Positions 1 to 5,767 of a stretch of DNA of 9,678 nt are shown here, piece by piece. The stretch comes from JBFHNV01 sp041593595 (lineage in GTDB: Bacteria > Pseudomonadota > Gammaproteobacteria > HK1): assembly GCA_041593595.1 (NCBI GenBank), contig JBFHNV010000230.1, forward strand, positions 1-9,678. Reading direction: 5' to 3'. The notes beneath the pieces are model-generated. The model was given only the letters and a program-made list of their open reading frames with translations. It searched no databases and was not told the origin of the DNA. Each line of letters opens with the position of its first letter. Position 1 is the first letter of the stretch. The translations under genes and the position numbers were made by a program.

Positions 1-2
1 CG

Positions 3-857
3 ATCCCCGGGTCCGGCGCCGGCCTGCCCGAGGTGTCGCTACCGGAGACGGAGCTCCCCAAGGTCACCTTGCCGGCAGTGAACATCGGCGGCGACGCCGT
101 CGACGCCCCCTCCGGGATCGCGCAGGACCAGCCGGCGCTCGCGGATGTCGCGGACTCCACCTCCGAGCCGTCCACCGGGAAGCGGGACGTCGTCACCGCC
201 GAAATGCCCGCGCCGGCGGCGGCGCAGCCGCTGCCGGCGGCGCCCGTGGCGCCGACGGCAGCGGACTCGAAGCCGATCCTGGCGCTGGCCGTGGGCGGCG
301 CCGCGCTGCTGCTGGCCCTGGCGGCGCTGGTGATCGTGGTGGTGCGCCGTCGGCCCGCGCCCGTCGCGGCGGCGGCCGATGGCCTCATGCCCAAGGCCTT
401 TCTCAACGACATCGGCGGGATCACCGAGGAGAAGAGCTACGAGCTCGGGGACAAGCCCACCATCGTGGGCAGGCTCAAGGGCGTCGACTCCGACGCTGCC
501 GAGTACATCGTCATCGACGAGAGCACCGTCGGGCGCCGCCACGCGCTGCTCGAGTACAAGGACCACTCGTTCTGGGTCACCGACCAGAACAGCCTCAACG
601 GCACCTTCGTGAACAACGCGCGCATCGAGACATCCACCCGCCTCAAGCACGGCGACCGCATCCGCTTCCACAAGCACGAGTTCGAGTTTCTCGTGCTCGA
701 CATGTTCGAGACCGACCGCACGATGATGTCCGATACCGTGTTCGCCGATCTCTCTCACACCGCAGACGACGACGACGCCACCATCGTGCGCGGCTCCGAG
801 CCCGAGGTAGAGGCCCGCCAGCCGTCGCCCGAGGACCCGACCGTCACCCGGCCTTGA
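3..857 (+). CDS. Membrane-anchored FHA-domain protein (5' end missing)
   Basis: FHA domains bind phosphothreonine peptides, so this is probably a cytoplasmic-facing docking module in Ser/Thr-kinase signalling. The frame is open through the left edge, so the gene starts upstream. A GTG at 33 is in frame, but a five-residue repeat continues on both sides of it, which makes it an unlikely start. Counting from that GTG, the visible protein has a Pro/Ala-rich segment (to about 80), one hydrophobic helix (about 82-104) followed by an RRR stop-transfer signal, and an FHA domain (about 140-222). The FHA motifs are GR at 146-147, S164, RRH at 168-170 and NSLNGTF at 186-192. The helix followed by arginines places the FHA domain in the cytoplasm and the N-terminal part outside. 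The tail (225-274) is acidic with several threonines. The missing N-terminus might hold a von Willebrand A or another extracytoplasmic domain, but nothing here shows it. The FHA call is firm; the partner is unknown. The 3' end overlaps the transporter gene by 14 bp. Confidence 0.9.
   Translation: MPGSGAGLPEVSLPETELPKVTLPAVNIGGDAVDAPSGIAQDQPALADVADSTSEPSTGKRDVVTAEMPAPAAAQPLPAAPVAPTAADSKPILALAVGGAALLLALAALVIVVVRRRPAPVAAAADGLMPKAFLNDIGGITEEKSYELGDKPTIVGRLKGVDSDAAEYIVIDESTVGRRHALLEYKDHSFWVTDQNSLNGTFVNNARIETSTRLKHGDRIRFHKHEFEFLVLDMFETDRTMMSDTVFADLSHTADDDDATIVRGSEPEVEARQPSPEDPTVTRP
24..83 (+). repeat. Four tandem LPxxx pentapeptide units in the FHA protein
   Basis: Four consecutive five-codon units each begin with Leu-Pro (LPEVS, LPETE, LPKVT, LPAVN). 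The codons differ between units (CTG CCC, CTA CCG, CTC CCC, TTG CCG), so the repeat is kept at protein level rather than being a recent DNA duplication. It lies in the presumed extracytoplasmic part, before the membrane helix, and probably forms an extended linker. More units may lie to the left of the window. Confidence 0.75.
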
Positions 858-1722
858 TCGCCCCGCCGCCGTTCAGGATCACGAGCCCCGTGGCCACCAG
901 CACCGCCGCCACGACCCGGCGTGGCCCGAAGCGCTCCCCGAGCAGCACGACGCCGATCAGCGCGGCGAAGATCACGCTGGTCTCGCGCAGCGCCGAGACC
1001 TGCGCCATGGGCCCGAGGCTCATGGCCCAGATGACCAGGCCGTAGGCCGCGATGGCCAGGCAGCCGCCGAGCAGGCTCTTGGCCCACTCCCTCGCGACGA
1101 TGCGCCTGAGCTCGCGGCCGCGGCGCGCGGCCGCGAACAGCGCGATGGGCAGACCGTCGAGCAGGAACAGCCAGGCCACGTAGCCACCGGCGCTGCCCGC
1201 GCGGCGCACGCCCATGCCGTCGATGATGGTGTAGCAGGCGATCACCACGGCCGTCCCGGTGGCGTAGAGCGCCGGCCGGGCATCGCGGCGCCAGGGCGGT
1301 CCCCCCTCGAAGGCCAGGCTCGCGATGCCGGCGCTGGCGAGCGCGATCCCGGCCGTGGCGTGCAGTGACAGGGTCTCGCCCGCCGCGGCCGCGGCGCCAC
1401 CGGCGATCAGCAGCGGCGAGAGCCCTCGCGACAGGGGATAGACGTGACTCAGATCGCCCACGCGGTACTGGCGCACCAGGCATGCATAGTAGAGGAGATG
1501 CACCAGCACCGAGGCGACGATCCACGGCCAGGAGGCCGGCGCGGGCGGCGCCACGAAGGGCAGCGCCGCGAGCGCCACCGCCGCACCCACCAAGTTCACC
1601 ACCGCGAGCACCACCAGGCGGTCGCCGCCGATCTTCACGAGCGCGTTCCAGCTCGCATGGCACAGCGCCGCGAGCAGCACCAGCGCGACGGCATGGGCCG
1701 GCAATGACGACAGGACAGGCAC
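844..1722 (-). CDS. EamA/DMT-superfamily transporter
   Basis: This is an inner-membrane protein of the drug/metabolite transporter superfamily, which exports or imports small metabolites; the substrate cannot be read from the sequence. It has 292 residues, the usual family length, and about ten hydrophobic helices in two EamA halves (about 10-140 and 150-287). Family-typical segments are HASWNALVK (22-30), VYPLSRGLSPLL (94-105) and ALRETSVIFAALIG (244-257), with LGER at 261-264. I chose the GTG at 1722, which gives an N-terminus just before the first helix. The start is uncertain: GGAGG (1726-1722 on the minus strand) overlaps that GTG and sits 8 nt before a CTG at 1713, while a TTG at 1704 is another option. 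Further upstream in the frame there is no good start, and the long extension antisense to the next gene is an artefact. It is divergent from the large PAS-GGDEF-EAL gene and convergent with the FHA gene. Confidence 0.9.
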   Translation of the reverse strand: MPVLSSLPAHAVALVLLAALCHASWNALVKIGGDRLVVLAVVNLVGAAVALAALPFVAPPAPASWPWIVASVLVHLLYYACLVRQYRVGDLSHVYPLSRGLSPLLIAGGAAAAAGETLSLHATAGIALASAGIASLAFEGGPPWRRDARPALYATGTAVVIACYTIIDGMGVRRAGSAGGYVAWLFLLDGLPIALFAAARRGRELRRIVAREWAKSLLGGCLAIAAYGLVIWAMSLGPMAQVSALRETSVIFAALIGVVLLGERFGPRRVVAAVLVATGLVILNGGGAIKAG

Positions 1723-1755
1723 CTCCCGCCCCGTGAGCGGCGAGGCGCACAGGGG

Positions 1756-1761
1756 ATTATG
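1756..1761 (-). promoter_or_regulatory. Possible -10 element for the transporter gene
   Basis: On the minus strand the sequence CATAAT matches five of six bases of TATAAT and lies 33 bp before the GTG of the transporter gene. It is one of the few AT-rich patches in the intergenic region. No convincing TTGACA-like -35 sits 16-18 bp upstream of it, where the sequence is C-rich, so this is a weak candidate only. Confidence 0.25.
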
Positions 1762-1806
1762 GCGGAAGCGTGACGGCGCGGGGGGCGCGACGGGGTGACG
1801 ATTCCC

Positions 1807-1833
1807 TAAAGTCTTGGCGGCGCTTGACGATAA
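1807..1833 (+). promoter_or_regulatory. Predicted sigma-28 (FliA) flagellar promoter
   Basis: TAAAGTCT (1807-1814), an 11-nt spacer and GACGATAA (1826-1833) match the FliA consensus TAAAGTTT-N11-GCCGATAA at 7 of 8 positions in each half, with the exact spacing. The -10 element ends 57 nt before the ATG of the PAS-GGDEF-EAL gene. A TTGACG at 1824-1829 resembles a sigma-70 -35 box, but there is no -10 box at the right distance. An inverted repeat, CGCTT-N6-AAGCG (1821-1836), overlaps the -10 half. The match is seen directly; actual FliA dependence is inferred. Confidence 0.72.
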
Positions 1834-1875
1834 GCGACGACACCCTCGCCCCACGCCGCCAGGGGCGGCCGTGTC

Positions 1876-1879
1876 AGGA
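1876..1879 (+). promoter_or_regulatory. Ribosome binding site candidate for the large PAS-GGDEF-EAL gene
   Basis: AGGA lies 8 nt before a TTG at 1888 and 11 nt before the adjacent in-frame ATG at 1891. It supports initiation at this TTG-ATG pair. ATG is preferred as the commoner codon, although spacing slightly favours TTG. The choice changes the protein by one residue. Confidence 0.5.
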
Positions 1880-1890
1880 CCCAGCCTTTG

Positions 1891-4800
1891 ATGCCAGGCG
1901 CCGAGGACAACGCCGCGACCGCGCAGACTCCGGGGGCCGAGCGCTCCCCGGGTAACGTCGCACGGCAGGCGCAGGCGGCCGAGCGGCGCTGGCGGGACCT
2001 GGTGGAGGGCTCCATCCAGGGCGTCCTGGTCCACCGTGACCACCGCGTGCTCTTCGCCAACGACGCCGCCGCGCGCATGCTGGGCTTCGCCGACGTGGCC
2101 GCCCTCGAGCAGGCGGGTCCCGGCATCGAGCGCGTGGCTCCCCACGACCGGCCGCGCGTGCAGGGCTACTTCGAGGCCCGCATGGCCGGCCGTGCCGCGC
2201 CGTCGCGCTACCTGTTCGATGCCGTTCGCCCGGACGGCAGCGTGGCCCACCTGGAGGCGGCGGTGCGGGTGGTGGACTGGGACGGTGCCCGCGCCGTGCA
2301 GTGCGCCCTGGTGGACCTGACGGAGCGCCGGCGTGCGGAGCAGGCCCTGCGCGAGAGCGAGACCCGCTACCGCGATCTGGCCGAGGCCGGCAACGACGTG
2401 TACTGGGAGACCGACGCCGAGCACCGATTCACCCACTTCTCCGCCACGCGCCTGCCCGGCGTGGGAGCCACCCGCGAGCAGATCCTGGACCGCACCCGCG
2501 AGGAGCTGACCCTGCGGCCGCTGGACCGGGAGCAATGGCAGCGCTACCTGGCCGAGCGCGCCGCACACCGTCCCTTTCGCGACGTGGTCTACCAGATCAA
2601 GCCGGAGTACGCGGAAGGGCGCGAGCGCTGGGTGCGGGTCAGTGGAACGCCGCGCTTCGACGCCGCGGGACGGTTCCTCGGCTACCGAGGCACCGCTGCC
2701 ACCGTCACCGACGAGATCGTCGCCCGCAATCGGGCGGGCACCGCCGAGGCGCGCCTGGCGGGCGCGCTGAGCGGCCTCTCGGACGGCATCGCCCTGTTCG
2801 ACGCGGACGGCCGGCTGGTCTCGTGCAACGACACCTACCGCCGGATCCAGGGTTGCGACCTGGACCCCCTGGTGCGTCCCGGGATCGACTTCGAGAGCCT
2901 GTTGCGGCACCAGGTGGAGCAGGGGCACTTCCTGAACGCCCGCGGCCAGGAGGAGGTCTGGATCCGCGAACGCCTGGAAGCCTTCTGGCGCGGCGGCGAG
3001 GTGTTCGAGGTGGAGCGCGAGGACGGCGGCTGGCACCTGGCCCGCGATCACCGCTGCCCCGACGGGTCCATCATGGTCCTGTGCACCGACATCACCGAGC
3101 TCAAGTCTCGTGAAGCCCGCACCCTGCTGAGCGAGCAGCGCCTGCGCGACTACGCCACGGCCTCCAGCGACTGGTACTGGGAAACCGATGCGCAGATGCG
3201 CTTCACCTTCCTGTCGCGGCGATTCACCGAGCTCACCGGCATCGACGCGATCCGGTTCCTCGGTCGCCGGCGCTCGGAGGTGGCGCCGGACGGGGCGTCG
3301 CCGGATGCCTGGTGCCAGCACCTGGCCGATCTCGCGGCACGGCGGCCGTTCCGCGGGTTCACCTACTTCATCGAGCGCGACGACGGCGATCGCCGCCAGT
3401 TCCGCATCAGCGGCGTGCCGGTGTACGCCCCCGACGGCAGCTTCTGCGGCTATCGGGGGACCGGCGTGGACTGCACCGCCGAAGTGGAGGCACAGACCGC
3501 GCACTCCCGCTACCTGGAGGCCATCGAGAGTTTCAGCGACGGCTACGCGCTGTTCGATGCCGACGACCGGCTGGTGGTGTGGAACAGCCGCTGGTACGAG
3601 ATCGCACCCGAGGCGACCCGCCGCATCATCCGCCGGGGCGTTCGCTTCGAGGACATCGTGCGCAGCAACGTGGCGAGCGGACGCTTTCCCGCGGCGCAGG
3701 ACGACCGGGAGCGCTGGATCGCGGAGCGCATGCGCCGCCATCGCGAATGCTCCACCCCCATGGAGGTGGAGCTGGAGCCGGGGCGATGGTTCCAGTTGCG
3801 CGACCGGCGCACGCCGGAGGGCGAGACCCTGATCATCTACAGCGAGATCACGGAGCTCAAGGCGCGCGAGCAGGCGCTGCTCGAGAGCGAGGAGCGTTTC
3901 CGGGACTTTGCCGAGACTGCCGCCGACTGGCTGTTCGAGACCGACCGCGATCTCCGCTTCACCTTCGTCTCGCGACGCTTCGAGACCCTGACCGGGATTG
4001 CCGAGGCGCAGATCCTGGGCCGGCCGTTCGAGGCCATCATCGCCCCGGGGGCGCGCGCACGCGACGACGGGCGCCGCTGTCTCGCCGCGCTGCGCGCCCG
4101 CGAGACGCTGGTGGACGTCGAGTTCGACGGCACCGTGGAGGGTACACAGGAGGTGATCCACAGCGTGAGCGCGCGGCCGCTGTCGGACGAGGAGGGCCGG
4201 TTCCGCGGCTACCGGGGCAGCGGCCGGGACGTGACCCACGCGCGGCGCCTGTCGGTCCAGCTCGCCTGGCAAGCCACCCACGACGACCTCACGGGCCTGG
4301 TCAACCGGCGCGAGTTCGAACGGCGTCTCGCACAGGTGGTCGAATCGGCGCGGGGCGCCGACGTGCACCATGCCCTGTGTTACGTGGATCTCGACCAGTT
4401 CAAGGTGGTCAACGACACCTGTGGGCACGCCGCCGGCGACGAGCTGCTGCGCCAGCTCGGCCGCACGCTGAAGGGGCAGGTGCGCGGCCGCGACACCCTG
4501 GCACGCCTCGGCGGCGACGAGTTCGCGCTGCTGCTCGAGCACTGCAGCCTGTCCCAGGCGAGCGCCGTTGCGGACGGCCTGCGCGGCGCCATAGAGCGCT
4601 ACGAGTTCACCTGGGAGGGCAAGCGCTTCCACCTGGGCGCGAGCATCGGCCTCGTGCCCATCGACGGCCGGCAGGGCGACGAGACGGAAGCGCTCAGGGC
4701 CGCGGACAGCGCCTGCTACCTGGCCAAGGACCGCGGGCGCAATCGCGTCCACGTGTATGCCGCCGGCGACGCGGAGATCGCGCAGCGCGAGGGCGAGCTC

Positions 4801-5586
4801 GACTGGGTCTCGCGCATCAACCGCGCGCTCGCCGAGGACCGCTTCGAGCTCTATGCCCAGCCCATCGTGGCGAGCGGCCCCGGCCCGAGACAGCGTGCCC
4901 GGCGCTTCGAGCTGCTGCTGCGCATGGTGGACGACAACGAGTCGCTGAGCGCTCCGGGGGCGTTCCTGCCCGCCGCGGAGCGCTACGGTCTCGCCACCCT
5001 GGTGGACCGCTGGGTGGTGACCTGCGCCCTGGACACGCTGCGTGCGAACGCCGGCGCTCCCGGCGCCGGCGTCAGCTTTTCCATCAACCTGTCGGGCCGC
5101 TCCCTGGGCGACCGGGAGTTCCACGACTTCCTGGTCGGCCAGCTCGAGGCCCACCCCGATATCGCGCGCCGGCTGTGCTTCGAGGTGACCGAGACCGCCA
5201 CCATCGCGGACCTGGCCGGTGCGAAGGCCTTCATGGAGGTGATCCACACCCACGGCAGCCGTTTCGCGCTGGACGATTTCGGCACCGGCCTGTCGTCCTA
5301 CGCCTACCTGCGCGACCTGCCGGTGGACTACCTGAAGATCGACGGCGCCTTCGTTCGCGACATCGAGCACGACGCCGTGAGCCTTTCGGTCGTGCGCTCC
5401 ATCAACGACATCGGTCACGTGCTGGGCAAGCAGACCATCGCCGAGTACGTGAGCGGCCCCTCCCACGCGCAGCTGCTCACCGACATGGGCGTGGACTACC
5501 TGCAGGGCTTCGGCATCGGCCGCCCGGTGCCCCTCGCCGAGGTGCTGAGAGGCACGGGGCCGCGACCCACCGAGGACGCGGCCTGA
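1891..5586 (+). CDS. Six-PAS GGDEF-EAL cyclic-di-GMP synthase/phosphodiesterase
   Basis: This 1231-residue protein makes (GGDEF) and/or degrades (EAL) cyclic di-GMP under the control of stacked PAS sensors. No signal peptide or membrane helix is visible, so it is cytoplasmic. Approximate domains: PAS1 31-150, PAS2 156-276, PAS3 285-405, PAS4 414-534, PAS5 540-660, PAS6 665-785, GGDEF 788-955, EAL 970-1220. The cyclase half has metal-binding D833, N841, an intact GGDEF at 874-878 and an RxxD inhibitory site (R865-D868) five residues before it. In the phosphodiesterase half the signature reads ELL (E1007), and the other expected residues are present: N1066, E1098, D1128-D1129, K1149, E1185 and Q1205. 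Both activities are therefore plausible. PAS2, 4 and 6 resemble one another, as do PAS3 and 5. The PAS ligands are not predictable, and no heme-binding or flavin-binding signature is recognised. The gene follows a predicted FliA promoter and precedes a shorter paralogue on the same strand. Confidence 0.97.
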   Translation: MPGAEDNAATAQTPGAERSPGNVARQAQAAERRWRDLVEGSIQGVLVHRDHRVLFANDAAARMLGFADVAALEQAGPGIERVAPHDRPRVQGYFEARMAGRAAPSRYLFDAVRPDGSVAHLEAAVRVVDWDGARAVQCALVDLTERRRAEQALRESETRYRDLAEAGNDVYWETDAEHRFTHFSATRLPGVGATREQILDRTREELTLRPLDREQWQRYLAERAAHRPFRDVVYQIKPEYAEGRERWVRVSGTPRFDAAGRFLGYRGTAATVTDEIVARNRAGTAEARLAGALSGLSDGIALFDADGRLVSCNDTYRRIQGCDLDPLVRPGIDFESLLRHQVEQGHFLNARGQEEVWIRERLEAFWRGGEVFEVEREDGGWHLARDHRCPDGSIMVLCTDITELKSREARTLLSEQRLRDYATASSDWYWETDAQMRFTFLSRRFTELTGIDAIRFLGRRRSEVAPDGASPDAWCQHLADLAARRPFRGFTYFIERDDGDRRQFRISGVPVYAPDGSFCGYRGTGVDCTAEVEAQTAHSRYLEAIESFSDGYALFDADDRLVVWNSRWYEIAPEATRRIIRRGVRFEDIVRSNVASGRFPAAQDDRERWIAERMRRHRECSTPMEVELEPGRWFQLRDRRTPEGETLIIYSEITELKAREQALLESEERFRDFAETAADWLFETDRDLRFTFVSRRFETLTGIAEAQILGRPFEAIIAPGARARDDGRRCLAALRARETLVDVEFDGTVEGTQEVIHSVSARPLSDEEGRFRGYRGSGRDVTHARRLSVQLAWQATHDDLTGLVNRREFERRLAQVVESARGADVHHALCYVDLDQFKVVNDTCGHAAGDELLRQLGRTLKGQVRGRDTLARLGGDEFALLLEHCSLSQASAVADGLRGAIERYEFTWEGKRFHLGASIGLVPIDGRQGDETEALRAADSACYLAKDRGRNRVHVYAAGDAEIAQREGELDWVSRINRALAEDRFELYAQPIVASGPGPRQRARRFELLLRMVDDNESLSAPGAFLPAAERYGLATLVDRWVVTCALDTLRANAGAPGAGVSFSINLSGRSLGDREFHDFLVGQLEAHPDIARRLCFEVTETATIADLAGAKAFMEVIHTHGSRFALDDFGTGLSSYAYLRDLPVDYLKIDGAFVRDIEHDAVSLSVVRSINDIGHVLGKQTIAEYVSGPSHAQLLTDMGVDYLQGFGIGRPVPLAEVLRGTGPRPTEDAA
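2356..4245 (+). repeat. Alternating A-B-A-B-A PAS-domain array (protein-level repeat)
   Basis: Type A units (PAS2, PAS4, PAS6) share a segment like DWYWETDxxxRFTFxS near their start (around residues 170, 428 and 680) and end in a GYRG(T/S) strand. Type B units (PAS3, PAS5) share a segment like LSDGIALFDADxRLV (residues 296 and 548) and end in ITELKxRE. The spacing from one A to the next is 258 then 252 residues, and from one B to the next is 252 residues. This is the pattern left by duplication of a two-domain A-B module. The units have diverged in sequence, so the duplication is old. Confidence 0.75.
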
Positions 5587-5600
5587 GGGGCCGGCCTGGC

Positions 5601-5627
5601 TCAAGGAGGCAGCCTCGCGGCCGATAG
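5601..5627 (+). promoter_or_regulatory. Second sigma-28-like promoter, before the short paralogue
   Basis: TCAAGGAG (5601-5608), an 11-nt spacer and GCCGATAG (5620-5627) match TAAAGTTT-N11-GCCGATAA at 4 of 8 and 7 of 8 positions, with the same spacing as the promoter at 1807. From memory, TCAAG-type -35 halves occur in Pseudomonas FliA promoters. The -10 half ends 140 nt before the preferred ATG of the next gene. The -35 half overlaps AAGGAGG, which looks like a Shine-Dalgarno sequence but is followed by no start codon at a usable distance. It is weaker than the first site. Confidence 0.45.
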
Positions 5628-5767
5628 TCCACCCCGGAGGGGGCGCAGGCTCACCTCCGACGACAGGAAAGCCAGTTCGCCGGCCGCTGCTGCGCCCGGC
5701 GGCGTGTTCAGTGGCAGACCATGCTCATCAGGAAACGAACAGTGCCGCGGCGTCCGCGGGCGCCCGA

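Noticed and set aside
39..53. LPETE as an LPxTG-like sortase signal
   Set aside because: It is not followed by Gly plus a membrane segment and charged tail. It is one unit of the LPxxx repeat, and the genome looks Gram-negative.
1824..1829. TTGACG as a sigma-70 -35 box
   Set aside because: Sixteen to eighteen bases downstream the sequence is GC-rich with no TATAAT-like hexamer. The overlapping FliA pattern explains the site better.
1723..5604. Minus-strand frame continuous with the transporter, open for nearly 3.9 kb antisense to the PAS-GGDEF-EAL gene
   Set aside because: It is the antisense shadow of a gene with G/C third positions, which removes stop codons. The translation is low-complexity without recognisable domains, while the plus strand encodes well-conserved PAS, GGDEF and EAL motifs.
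5603..5609. AAGGAGG Shine-Dalgarno sequence suggesting a small gene
   Set aside because: No ATG, GTG or TTG follows at 5-12 nt, and no plausible reading frame begins here.
3312..5627. 771-codon plus-strand open frame within the large PAS gene
   Set aside because: It is a +1/+2 shadow of the real frame, Arg/Pro-rich and without motifs.
5635..5659. Hairpin CGGAGG-N13-CCTCCG as terminator of the first c-di-GMP gene
   Set aside because: Only a 6-bp stem with a 13-nt loop and no T-run. Such dyads are expected by chance in DNA this rich in GC.
5587..5767. c-di-GMP (GEMM) riboswitch in the leader of the second gene
   Set aside because: A GGGCGCAGGC stretch and CCTCCG superficially recall part of the GEMM core, but the conserved CACGCACAGGGCAAACC-like half and the second stem are absent.
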